Shown in pieces: positions 29,127 to 36,647 of a stretch of 64,000 nucleotides of DNA; positions within the stretch are counted from its first letter, which is position 1; each line of letters opens with the position of its first letter. Source of the stretch: Planctomyces sp. SH-PL14 (GTDB lineage Bacteria; Planctomycetota; Planctomycetia; Planctomycetales; Planctomycetaceae); contig NZ_CP011270.1 of NCBI RefSeq assembly GCF_001610835.1, positions 2,064,001 through 2,128,000 on the forward strand, read 5' to 3'. The notes beneath the pieces were generated by a model. That model was given only the letters and a program-made list of their open reading frames with translations. It did no database searches and was not told the DNA's origin. A program made the translations under genes and the position numbers.

Positions 29127-29309
29127 TGCACGATGTTCGACGGAAATCAGAGCCGTGTGAGCCGGGAAACTGGTTCACGCGGCTTTTCTCGTTTACACCG
29201 ACATACGGACGGTTCAACTCTCCACGCATCCAATCTATCCTACGCTTCGCTTATTTCCAGACTCGGTACGCCGCCGACGTTCGTGTCGCCGTTTCTCTTG
29301 AGCTCTTCC

Positions 29310-30494
29310 ATGCCAAGCTTCACACCCTCCGAACAGACGATGTGGGTTCAGCTTCCACCGGAGTCTCCAACGCAGCTCAACGACGATCAGATTAACGAGA
29401 AGTACGGCAAGCGAGAATTACGCATCGTCACCGAGACGAATCGAGAGCAGCTGCCCAACTTTGTCGAGGCGCTAAATCGACCGGGATGGATGGAGTTGCG
29501 ACCGTTCTACCAACGGCGACCTCGATGGGAAGCGAAACGTCAGTCCAAACTCATCGAGTCGTTCATAATGAACGTGCCAGTTCCACCACTCTTTGTGTAC
29601 GAGTCAGATCTCGCGAAGTACGAAGTGATGGACGGACAGCAGCGCATCACTGCAATCAAAGAGTTCTACTCGAACAAACTCCGCCTCGAAGGGCTTGAAC
29701 AGTGGCCTGAACTCAACGGGCGGCGGTATGACGACCTTCCGTCCGAGATTAAAAAGGGAATCGACCGTCGATCGATTTCATACATCGTTCTTCTCAAAGA
29801 GTCTGCGACAACCTCTGACGAGGAAGCTTTGCTGCGGCAACAAGTCTTCGAGCGCCTAAACACCGGAGGAATCGAGCTCACTAAGCAGGAGATCCGTCAT
29901 TGCATTTACCACGGCCCTTTTGACCAACTCTTGCTAGAGCTGTCAAAACACGAGCTCCTCCGAAAAGCTTGGGATCTTCCACAGCACACAAAAGACGAGG
30001 ATGCGAAACCTCCCAAAGCCCTCCTCGACAAGAAGCACTTCTCACAGATGAAGGATGTCGAAGTTGTCCTGCGATTCTTCGCACTACGCCATGTTGAACA
30101 CTATCGTCGCGGCATGCAAGGATTTCTCGACTTGTACATGGTCCGCAGCCGTCGATTTACAGACTCGGACATCTCCACGCTTCGCGATATATTCTGCAGA
30201 ACAATCATCATTTGTCACGACATTTACGGCGAGCACCTCTTCAAGCCTTGGGTTCCGCTGCAGCATCAGTGGGCAGCGGCACCGCAAATTGCATTCGCAG
30301 ACGCCGTCCTAGTTGGCTTTAGCGAACACCTCGAACGAGCCGACAAACTCCGCGCCGCAAAGGATGAAATCGTAGCCAAGACGAAAGAACTCTTTGCCTC
30401 ACACGCTGCCGGCACTTTCACCGGACAGAAGAACACCAAGCAAGACCTGAAGGATAGGCTTCGACTATTTAACGAGATGCTTGACGCATTCTAG
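29310..30494 (+). CDS. DUF262 domain protein (ParB-like/GmrS-like)
   Basis: 394 residues from a plausible ATG. The DUF262 core is clear: PFYQRRPRWEAKRQSKLIES, IMNVPVPPLFVYE, and the signature VMDGQQRITAIKEF (D108-R112), followed by VFERLNTGGIELTKQEIRHCIY. DUF262 proteins have a ParB/sulfiredoxin-like fold and occur in defence systems such as the GmrSD modification-dependent nuclease; no HNH (DUF1524) domain is visible here. Base composition is visibly lower in GC and codon use differs from the flanking chromosome, suggesting transfer. It is followed 134 nt later by a HEPN gene in the same direction. Upstream starts as far as 29118 are in frame but lack support. Confidence 0.85.
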   Translation: MPSFTPSEQTMWVQLPPESPTQLNDDQINEKYGKRELRIVTETNREQLPNFVEALNRPGWMELRPFYQRRPRWEAKRQSKLIESFIMNVPVPPLFVYESDLAKYEVMDGQQRITAIKEFYSNKLRLEGLEQWPELNGRRYDDLPSEIKKGIDRRSISYIVLLKESATTSDEEALLRQQVFERLNTGGIELTKQEIRHCIYHGPFDQLLLELSKHELLRKAWDLPQHTKDEDAKPPKALLDKKHFSQMKDVEVVLRFFALRHVEHYRRGMQGFLDLYMVRSRRFTDSDISTLRDIFCRTIIICHDIYGEHLFKPWVPLQHQWAAAPQIAFADAVLVGFSEHLERADKLRAAKDEIVAKTKELFASHAAGTFTGQKNTKQDLKDRLRLFNEMLDAF

Positions 30495-30515
30495 CGACAG
30501 GGGTTTGGTCGCTAC
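30493..30515 (+). other. hairpin overlapping DUF262 stop codon
   Basis: TAGCGAC / GTCGCTA 7-bp stem with a 9-nt loop; its first three bases are the DUF262 stop. No T tract follows at once, though six T occur about 25 nt later. It could attenuate transcription into the HEPN gene. Confidence 0.35.
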
Positions 30516-30628
30516 CGATGCCCCCCCAACACCACCCCTTTTTTAGTCGATACAACTTTTTCGTAATGGCCGTTGTTGATTATTGAACACGATTGACTCC
30601 GAATGACAGAGTTTACGATTGCAGGGCC

Positions 30629-31882
30629 ATGTTTGAAAACACACTCACATCCGCGAGCAAGTCGATACAAACGGTTATCTCGGTTCTTCGAACGAATGAT
30701 GCCCTGCGAGCGTTGTTGCTCAGGAAGGGGCAAGACGCTTCTGGCGCACAGCCAGAGCCTTCCAATCACACTGGCATTGACAACACGAAGTGCGAGTCAG
30801 ACGCCGTTTGCAACTTTCCCCAAGAGCTTCTCGCGGCTGCGCCGAACAAAATCGACTGGCAGATATTCGATCACTGCGCCAGCTTCACTCGGATCTACGC
30901 AATTTTTGAGCAGTTTGTCACCGATCTGGCAACCGCATACATAGGCGAGCTGCCAGTGCTTTACCCAACATATTCCGGCTTATCCGAATCAGTCAGAACG
31001 CAGCATCGCGTTGCAGTGGGTCAGATTCTTCAAAAGTGGAGCAGCGACGGTCCTTACAGGCACTTAACAGAACAATCTATTGTGAAGGGGCTATCTGACG
31101 GATTGGCCGCCGCACCTAAATATTCACTGCTGGCAGATGCATTCTTGATTGACCCCCACAATTATCGCCCTGCGGCGATTCGCAAAATTTTTGGCTACCT
31201 TGGATTTTCAGACTGCTGGCAAGGAGTCCAGCGGCATGCCGCGGTAACGAACTATATGGCCAAAATCTACGGTGGCAGCGAAACCGCAGAGTCAGTCCTG
31301 ACAGCAATTGTGGAGTTTCGCAATAATGCCAGCCATAGCGTCGTCTCGGACGTTGCCAGCGTCGACGACATCTGTAAATACGCTGAATTCTTACTAACGC
31401 TGTGCACGGCATTGTGCGACATTGTACACAAAGGAGTTATACGACGAAGAATTGAGGCGGGAATGGCACCTGAGATCGGAGTTGTCGTAACCCGATTTGG
31501 GAGAGCCTCTGGCGTCAGGTTAAGATCATGTGAGCTGTCGATCGGCGACGAGCTGTATATTCGTCGCGGTAATTCCTTTCGATCGGTTCGAGTGAAATCC
31601 ATCAGGAAGGTGCGCGAGGACCGCGAAAAAGTCGTTGTTACATCTGACGAGGAGTTCGGGGTATTACTAACGCATTCACCCGACGAAGGCTACATAGTAT
31701 ACAAGGCACCTCATCTCCACTCCGCCTTCGACAACGCGATCCAAGCCGATGAATCACTCGCTGAGGACGCGTCTGACGAACCAGACACAAACGGGCCTGC
31801 TGCGGACGAGGATTCCTCGTCCGCAGCAGACTTACCGCAAGGAACGTCCGTTAACGTTGACGGAGTGGCCGGGGCGAGCTGA
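30629..31882 (+). CDS. HEPN-domain protein (MAE_28990/RiboL-PSP-HEPN-like), predicted RNase
   Basis: 417 residues. The N-terminal half is all-helical and ends with the HEPN catalytic signature EFRNNASHS, giving R231-x4-H236, as in HEPN ribonucleases such as the MAE_28990/MAE_18760 and RiboL-PSP groups. Residues 275-370 are beta-rich (GVRLRSCELSIGDELYIRRG, VRVKSIRKVRED, KVVVTSDEEFGVLL) and resemble a small barrel domain. The last 45 residues are acidic and low complexity and contain a 33-nt perfect palindrome in DNA. It pairs with the DUF262 gene upstream; the two are probably one operon. ATG 30629 has AGGG before it. Function as a toxin or defence effector is inferred. Confidence 0.75.
   Translation: MFENTLTSASKSIQTVISVLRTNDALRALLLRKGQDASGAQPEPSNHTGIDNTKCESDAVCNFPQELLAAAPNKIDWQIFDHCASFTRIYAIFEQFVTDLATAYIGELPVLYPTYSGLSESVRTQHRVAVGQILQKWSSDGPYRHLTEQSIVKGLSDGLAAAPKYSLLADAFLIDPHNYRPAAIRKIFGYLGFSDCWQGVQRHAAVTNYMAKIYGGSETAESVLTAIVEFRNNASHSVVSDVASVDDICKYAEFLLTLCTALCDIVHKGVIRRRIEAGMAPEIGVVVTRFGRASGVRLRSCELSIGDELYIRRGNSFRSVRVKSIRKVREDREKVVVTSDEEFGVLLTHSPDEGYIVYKAPHLHSAFDNAIQADESLAEDASDEPDTNGPAADEDSSSAADLPQGTSVNVDGVAGAS
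31797..31829. repeat. 16-bp perfect inverted repeat inside HEPN gene 3' end
   Basis: Arms CTGCTGCGGACGAGGA and TCCTCGTCCGCAGCAG are separated by one base. It encodes part of the acidic C-terminal tail of the HEPN protein. Confidence 0.9.
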
Positions 31883-31904
31883 CGCAGCTGGGTGATTGTG
31901 GTCG

Positions 31905-31975
31905 CGGCGCAGCCAGGTAGCACCATCGTCTCCCACCCATCCCCAACGCGCCGCACGTTTTGACACGCGACGGGG
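31905..31975. repeat. degenerate REP unit
   Basis: CAGCCAGGTAGCACCATCG followed by CCCATCCCCAACGCGCCGCAC and GACACGCGAC matches the linker and hairpin found beside the RAYT gene (33530-33608), with several mismatches. Confidence 0.75.
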
Positions 31976-32196
31976 GAGGGGGCTGGTGCGGGCTGATACC
32001 CCGATCACCAGAACGTGGCGCTCGCAAACTGAGCGGGGGGGGGGGGCTGACGTGAGGCACGTCAATTACAGTGATTAATAGCGAGGCTGTCATTAAGGTG
32101 GCGCAGCCAGGTAGTAGTCGACCTAGCGGTAAATGTCGCATTTTGTGAGAGTCTGTTCTGCAGACATAGAAGGAGCTGACGTTCAAGGAGGACGGC

Positions 32197-32667
32197 ATGG
32201 GGAAAAGCATCGGGAAGTGGGCGGTACAACTGACGGACGCGGAGCGGGAACAGCTTCAGAAGCAGACTCGGGCGCAGTCCGCCTCGGCACTGGCGGTCAA
32301 ACGGGCTCGAATCCTGCTGTTGTGCGATCAGAACCAAGCGGACGGCGGGAAGACGGATGATGAAGTTGCCGCACAGATCGGGATGACGCGGCGGCAGGTC
32401 CAGCGGATCCGGACGAAGTTCGCCCAGGAGGGACTGGAGACGACGCTCAGGCGGGAGGTGCGGTCGGATCGTGGAACCGCCCGGGTGCTGGACGGCCGCG
32501 CCGAAGCCCGATTGGTGGCGCTCTGTTGTGGTACGCCTCCGGAGGGGCGTCAGCAATGGACCATGCAGCTGCTGGCCGACGAACTGTGCCGGCTCAAGGT
32601 CGTCACCCACGTCTGCGCCGAGACCGTTCGGCAGACGCTGAAAAAAATCAGCTCAAGCCCTGGCTGA
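32197..32667 (+). CDS. IS630 transposase, first frame (DNA-binding half)
   Basis: 156 residues. Two helix-turn-helix regions: the first covers LTDAEREQLQKQTRAQSA to VAAQIGMTRRQVQRIRTKF, a homeodomain-like unit typical of IS630. Residues 75-140 form the second winged part. Frame ends soon after a run of seven A (32641-32647); a -1 shift there joins it to the catalytic frame, giving about 391 residues in total with the joint reading TLKKNQLKPWL, the expected IS630 linker. Confidence 0.9.
   Translation: MGKSIGKWAVQLTDAEREQLQKQTRAQSASALAVKRARILLLCDQNQADGGKTDDEVAAQIGMTRRQVQRIRTKFAQEGLETTLRREVRSDRGTARVLDGRAEARLVALCCGTPPEGRQQWTMQLLADELCRLKVVTHVCAETVRQTLKKISSSPG
32641..32647 (+). other. A7 slippery run in IS630 transposase
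   Basis: Seven A in the overlap; the first frame reads CTG AAA AAA ATC. A one-base backward slip gives AAA AAT CAG in the catalytic frame. It could act by programmed ribosomal frameshift or by transcriptional slippage. Confidence 0.75.
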
Positions 32668-33371
32668 CGCGACGGTTCTGCATACCCGAAGCGGATCGAG
32701 CCCGATTCGTCTCTCAGATGGAAGAGGTTCTGGACGTCTACCACGAACCTCGGGATGCTGCCCACCCGCTGATCTGCATGGACGAAGCATCGAAGCAGAT
32801 CGTCGCCGACACGGTCGCCGCGCTGCCGATGACGCCCGGCCAGCCTCGGCGGGAAGACCCGCACTACGAGCGGAAGGACGTCCAGGCGATCTTCGCGTTC
32901 TTCGATCCCGTCCGCGGCTGGCGGCGGATGTCGGTTCGGCGGACTCGAACGCGGCAGGACTGGGCGGAGGAAATCCGTCGGCTGCTGGACGAGGACTACC
33001 CCGCGGCGCAACAGGTGACGCTGGTCTGTGACAATCTGAACACGCACAACATCGCCAGTCTGTACGCGACGTTTGCGGCGTCGGAGGCGCATCGTCTGGC
33101 CCGCAAGCTGCGTCTGGCCCGCAAGCTGCGTCTGGTCCACACGCCACGAAGCGGCAGCTGGCTCAACATGGCGGAGATGGAACTGAGTGTGCTGACCCGG
33201 CAATGCATTGGGCGGCGGTTCGAGAATGCGGAGGCGATGACGGAGGAAATGGCCAAATGGGAAGCGAACCGCAACGAAAGCGGCCTGGGTGCGCACTGGC
33301 GATTCACAACCGCCGACGCCCGAATCACCTTCCGGAAGCTCTATCCCGTCGAATGCGACATTGAGCGATAG
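32643..33371 (+). CDS. IS630 transposase, second frame (DDE catalytic half)
   Basis: Read in the -1 frame from the A7 run. The DDE_3 catalytic residues are D in LICMDEASKQIV, D in VTLVCDNLNTHNIASLY and E in SWLNMAEMELSVL. Between the second D and the E there is an 18-bp tandem duplication (33093-33110 and 33111-33128) that repeats RLARKL. Whether this copy is active depends on the frameshift and on tolerance of the duplication. The frame has no good start of its own, so translation by shift is likely. Confidence 0.88.
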   Translation, partial: KNQLKPWLTRRFCIPEADRARFVSQMEEVLDVYHEPRDAAHPLICMDEASKQIVADTVAALPMTPGQPRREDPHYERKDVQAIFAFFDPVRGWRRMSVRRTRTRQDWAEEIRRLLDEDYPAAQQVTLVCDNLNTHNIASLYATFAASEAHRLARKLRLARKLRLVHTPRSGSWLNMAEMELSVLTRQCIGRRFENAEAMTEEMAKWEANRNESGLGAHWRFTTADARITFRKLYPVECDIER

Positions 33372-33383
33372 GTCGACCAGTAG

Positions 33384-33401
33384 GGTGCATGCCAATGCAC
33401 C
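33384..33401. repeat. REP palindrome 1
   Basis: GGTGCAT-gcca-ATGCACC, a perfect 7-bp stem with a 4-nt loop, immediately outside the right end of the IS630 element. It is the REP into which the element inserted. Confidence 0.85.
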
Positions 33402-33450
33402 ATCGCCTTTGATGACGCTTTCCGCATCGCCAACGACTCCTCACGTTCGT

Positions 33451-33468
33451 GGTGCGTTGACACGCATC
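33451..33468. repeat. REP palindrome 2
   Basis: GGTGCGT-tgac-ACGCATC, followed by CTACTCGAG as in the RAYT gene end. Same design as palindromes 1 and 3. Confidence 0.85.
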
Positions 33469-33469
33469 C

Positions 33470-33535
33470 TACTCGAGAGCCATATCGCGAATGCTCGCCG
33501 GTTCCTCGTGCCCCCATTCCTCGGGATAGCCAGGT
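33470..33535 (-). pseudogene. duplicated 3' end of the RAYT gene
   Basis: Read on the minus strand this stretch gives YPEEWGHEEPASIRDMALE and a stop. This closely matches the C terminus of the adjacent RAYT (YPKEWGRAEPESIGGLSLE and stop). With REP 2 it forms a unit repeated about 140 bp away from the real gene end. Only the C-terminal 20 or so codons are present. Confidence 0.85.
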
Positions 33536-33590
33536 AGCACCATCTTTCTCTTACCGGCTCCCAACACACCGCATGCCTCCTCTCGCGCGT

Positions 33591-33608
33591 GGTGCGTTGG
33601 CACGCACC
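33591..33608. repeat. REP palindrome 3, abutting RAYT stop codon
   Basis: GGTGCGT-tggc-ACGCACC. The last base touches the RAYT stop codon on the minus strand, so the hairpin is the first structure in the 3' untranslated region. Confidence 0.88.
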
Positions 33609-34157
33609 CTACTCGAGAGACAAGCCACCGATGCTCTCCGGCTCTGCACGCCCCCACTCCTTGGGATAGTGCCCCTCGCGGACGTACTTTCGGAACGTTG
33701 ACCACTCCCAATCCCAGGGGTGCGTCACGAGGCCGTGCGTTACAGGATTGAAGTGGATGTAGTCGAAGTGGGCCTCCAGATCCGCCTCGTCGCGAATCAC
33801 GTGCTCCCAGAATCGACGCTGCCAGACGCCAGAGGAACCCCGACGCTGACGGCTCGCCGACACCTCGGCTGTGAGCCCTCCTTCGCGCAACCAGGCCTTG
33901 GCAAACTCCCCCTTGATCTTCTTCCATCGCGTTGAAAAGTCCCGATCTCCCCGTGGCAGCCTCCACGGCGTGTGCAGATGATCTGGCAGGAGAACAATGG
34001 CAACGACCTCAAAGGGATCGCTCTCAGCAATTGATCGAATCACGTCACCGAGAAGCCTGCGCGCCGCCGCGTCTGCGAAGATCGGGATTCTGCGCTCTGT
34101 AACGACCGTAAAGAAGTATGTCCCTCCTTCGACGTACCATCGCCTGTAGTCTGACAT
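33609..34157 (-). CDS. REP-associated tyrosine transposase (RAYT)
   Basis: 182 residues, Y1/HUH superfamily (IS200/IS605-like). It has the N-terminal YVEGGTYFFTVVTERR strand, the HUH metal motif in VLLPDHLHTPWRLP (His-Leu-His) and the catalytic-tyrosine helix HFDYIHFNPVTHGLV. RAYTs are single-copy domesticated transposases linked to spread of REP palindromes. Here REP-like palindromes of the GGTGCGT...ACGCACC type lie directly after its stop codon and in an array downstream. Start 34157 (MSDYRRWYVEGG) matches family N termini. Confidence 0.92.
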   Translation of the reverse strand: MSDYRRWYVEGGTYFFTVVTERRIPIFADAAARRLLGDVIRSIAESDPFEVVAIVLLPDHLHTPWRLPRGDRDFSTRWKKIKGEFAKAWLREGGLTAEVSASRQRRGSSGVWQRRFWEHVIRDEADLEAHFDYIHFNPVTHGLVTHPWDWEWSTFRKYVREGHYPKEWGRAEPESIGGLSLE

Positions 34158-34311
34158 CGCCGCCCGCCTGCAACTGCTGCTGTCCTGGCATACCACCAAC
34201 GAGGTGCCACCCATGCCTGTTGTACAGCTGTAACCCATGCCTCCGGTACAAACAGCAAAGCCTCCAGTGCGTACCCCTCGAACGCTTGGGGTCGCCTGTC
34301 TGGCGCGATCC

Positions 34312-35031
34312 CTACCGATGGCCGAAGCGCAGGATGTCGGCCGTGATGTTCAGTCGAAGCTTGAGCTCCGTGCTCTTTCGGGCGGGTTCGTCCGTAAAGC
34401 CGCCGTACTCGGCATCGATCTCCGCCCCGAACTGGGCCACTGCGAGGGCGGCGCACCGGCAGGCGTACCCCACCTCTCCGGAGACTCCTCCCGCACTGAG
34501 CTGCGCGGCTCGCTGCTGCTGGCCGGGAGTCGTGCGACAGCCGAGCTGATACGCCAGGTATTCCATGACCGCTTCCTCGCTGATTTCGCGGATTCGACGG
34601 GCGTACTCCCGAGCCGCGCGACGTGCCGATGCGGTCTGAAGAGCCATCGGCTCGGCGTGCGTCGTCGCCAGTGCGAGTGCGCGTACCGGGGCGACGCTGG
34701 CGACTCGCTTCTCCCAGTCGATTGCCTCCGAGGGACTCGTAATCACCTGGGTCTGCCGTGTGGCCGGATCGCCGAGCTCCGCGAGGTATTCGTCCACCTC
34801 CGGCGACGGCTTGAAGTGCAGGCGATGCCCTCGAACAGGAGAGACCCAGACCCGGCAGTAGGCCATCTCCCCCCGCTTCCCCATGCTGTCGACGTCGATG
34901 TGCTCATAGATGCCGTCAACCGGACTGGGGCGAACGAAATCCAGGTTGAACTGCCTCCCGAGCCATTTCTCCCAGGCGAGTTGAAAGCCCGCGGGCGAGA
35001 GGAGGTCCAGCAGACGCCCGCCTTCAATCAT
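34312..35031 (-). CDS. hypothetical protein
   Basis: 239 residues, not recognised. The N-terminal part (LLDLLSPAGFQLAWEKWLGRQFNL, YEHIDVDSMGKRGEMAYCRVWVSPV) looks like a globular alpha/beta domain. The C-terminal part is helical, with EYARRIREISEEAVMEYLAYQLG, and ends in a Lys/Leu-rich segment. A start 24 nt upstream is also possible. It is on the same strand as the DUF1801 gene 70 nt upstream and as the RAYT gene downstream, within the accessory island. Confidence 0.6.
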   Translation of the reverse strand: MIEGGRLLDLLSPAGFQLAWEKWLGRQFNLDFVRPSPVDGIYEHIDVDSMGKRGEMAYCRVWVSPVRGHRLHFKPSPEVDEYLAELGDPATRQTQVITSPSEAIDWEKRVASVAPVRALALATTHAEPMALQTASARRAAREYARRIREISEEAVMEYLAYQLGCRTTPGQQQRAAQLSAGGVSGEVGYACRCAALAVAQFGAEIDAEYGGFTDEPARKSTELKLRLNITADILRFGHR

Positions 35032-35104
35032 GGATCTCGTTCCTGGCTCTTCCATCATGAGGCGCTGTTCCACTGGTGACTCGGCGGGGACGCCCCCGAC
35101 CCGC

Positions 35105-35455
35105 TCAGAGGTCCTGATCCCTCCGGGAAGCCAGCGCGAGCTTCCTGACGAGCGCATCAGGGATTGGCTTGCTGGGCGAGAAGGTGACGCCGGTCTTGGT
35201 GTACTTGAGCCCGGCCGCGGCAATGTCTTCGGCATGCGACTGGATAGCGGACGGAGCGAGATAGAGCCCGCACTGCTTGCTGAACGCCGCATACCCAGCG
35301 ACGATCGTTTTTCCGATGCGGTACCCCGGCATCTTGTAGGCGATGACTTCTTCGGCGTCCGGCAGCGCGTCCGCAAGCTCTGCACGCAATCGAACCAGCA
35401 GCGGCCGAAGGTCTTCAGAAGCCTCAGCAATATAGGCGTCGTGAGCAGAAACCAT
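35105..35455 (-). CDS. DUF1801/YdhG-like small protein
   Basis: 116 residues with the DUF1801 pattern: helical DLRPLLVRLRAELADALPDAEEVIAYKMPGYRI at the front and YAAFSKQCGLYLAPSAIQSH, TKTGVTFSPSKPIPDALVRKLA behind. Some relatives are iron chaperone-like (frataxin fold), but the function is generally unknown. It is followed by the hypothetical gene on the same strand. Confidence 0.8.
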   Translation of the reverse strand: MVSAHDAYIAEASEDLRPLLVRLRAELADALPDAEEVIAYKMPGYRIGKTIVAGYAAFSKQCGLYLAPSAIQSHAEDIAAAGLKYTKTGVTFSPSKPIPDALVRKLALASRRDQDL

Positions 35456-35753
35456 GGTCAGAGCACGCCTCCGTTGGCATGACGTTCAAGGCCAGCGTCC
35501 ACAATCTGACCTTAAACGAGTTCGATGACCCGATCAAACTGATCGGGAGAAGACGACTACGCTCAAGACCTTGAGCGGCGCGGACGTCACGCCTTGAAGG
35601 CTTTGCATCAGAGCGTGGCGCGGGGTGGCACTATCAGGGATGCGCTGGTGACAATCACCTCGGAGAACACTCGATGCTGGTGCTCATCACGCCCACGGCA
35701 CCCTGGCCCCGGAATCGTGATCGCCCCTGGTTACGCCCGAGACATGAAGAGAC
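35456..35753. other. 298-nt non-coding stretch
   Basis: Between the DUF1801 gene start and the DUF3445 gene start (divergent). Lower complexity than the repeats; no hairpin, repeat copy or small gene was recognised. Promoters for both neighbours must lie here. Confidence 0.5.
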
Positions 35754-36590
35754 ATGACTGAGCCGGCACCATCGCTCTCCGGGGACTTCTGGCTGCGGCT
35801 GTTTCCCGCGTCGGACTATCGCCTGCCGATGGGGGTCCGACCGGGCGAGGCGAGACGCTTCTGGGGTAATTCGCCTGAGGCGGCTTACGTGCTGGCGGAG
35901 CGGCGGCGCTGGATTGCCGAGGCTCCCGAGCGGCACCTGTTGTTCCTGCCGGAAGCGGAACCAGCCACGGCGGAGGCGGTGGCGTGGTTCTCGTCGGTCC
36001 TCGGGCGGGTCTTCAGAGACGCGCGCGATGCCGCCTGCGGGCTGGAGCCGGATTGGGTGCTGCTCGGCGGCGACGCGGCGAGCGGCTTACCCGTGCTGGG
36101 CGGGGCGCTGGCCTTTCCCTCGGGCTGGGCGCTGGAAGAGAAACTCGGTCGTCCGCTGGCCGATGTGCACGACACGGTGCCCGGACTGGCGGCCGCGATC
36201 GGTCCGCAGATCACCACATTTCTCGCTCGGATCGCGACCGGTTCGACATGGGAGCGGGACAACTGGGGACTCAGCGCGGATTCCTCGCTCAATCACCATC
36301 CCGCGCAGCCCATCGCCCGGCTCCGCGAGGACGCGCCGCTCGATGCGACCTGGCTCCGCCTGGAGCAGCAGTTTCTCACCCGGCTGCCGCACTCCCGCGC
36401 GATTCTCTTTGGCATCCGTGTGACGAACCATCGTCTGGACGCACTCCTCGACGTGCATCCCGTACTGGCCGGCCGGATGGCCCGTGCTCTGGAGACCATG
36501 CCCGACACCCTGGCAGCGTACAAAGGCCTGACGGCCGCTCGCCCCGTACTCGTCCGTCAACTCGCCGCCCTTCGATCAGCCTTTCCGTGA
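35754..36590 (+). CDS. DUF3445, heme-dependent oxidative N-demethylase-like
   Basis: 278 residues. It matches the DUF3445 layout: FPASDYRLPMGVRPG near the N terminus, PDWVLLGGDAASGLPVLGGALAFPSGWALEEKLGRPLADVHDTVPG in the middle, and WERDNWGLSADSSLNHHP, RLEQQFLTRLPHSRAILFGIRV, LAAYKGL late. Family members such as the N-demethylase HDM bind heme and remove methyl groups from amines. It is followed 57 nt later by a membrane protein with a CxxCH site. Confidence 0.85.
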   Translation: MTEPAPSLSGDFWLRLFPASDYRLPMGVRPGEARRFWGNSPEAAYVLAERRRWIAEAPERHLLFLPEAEPATAEAVAWFSSVLGRVFRDARDAACGLEPDWVLLGGDAASGLPVLGGALAFPSGWALEEKLGRPLADVHDTVPGLAAAIGPQITTFLARIATGSTWERDNWGLSADSSLNHHPAQPIARLREDAPLDATWLRLEQQFLTRLPHSRAILFGIRVTNHRLDALLDVHPVLAGRMARALETMPDTLAAYKGLTAARPVLVRQLAALRSAFP

Positions 36591-36647
36591 CGCAGGCGCC
36601 TGCGGCGCGTTACGCTGTCAGCGAGAAAATTCCCGTACTTTGGTCGC

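Larger units (their letters stand above)
32112..33382 (+). mobile_element. IS630-family insertion sequence
   Basis: About 1.27 kb bounded by TA dinucleotides (32112-32113 and 33381-33382), the target duplication expected for IS630/Tc1-type elements. Terminal inverted repeats of 29 bp (32114-32142 and 33352-33380) match at 24 positions and share GTCGACCTA and AATGTCGCATT. It carries a transposase split over two overlapping frames. Outside the TA pair the flanks join into a REP sequence. Confidence 0.92.

Noticed and set aside
32034-32046. Run of about 12 G upstream of the IS630 element
   Set aside because: Could be a phase-variable tract, but no gene reads through it.
33469-33966. 165-codon frame over the RAYT gene end
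   Set aside because: Mostly a frame-shifted shadow of the RAYT; only its last 20 codons are meaningful, as the duplicated RAYT end.
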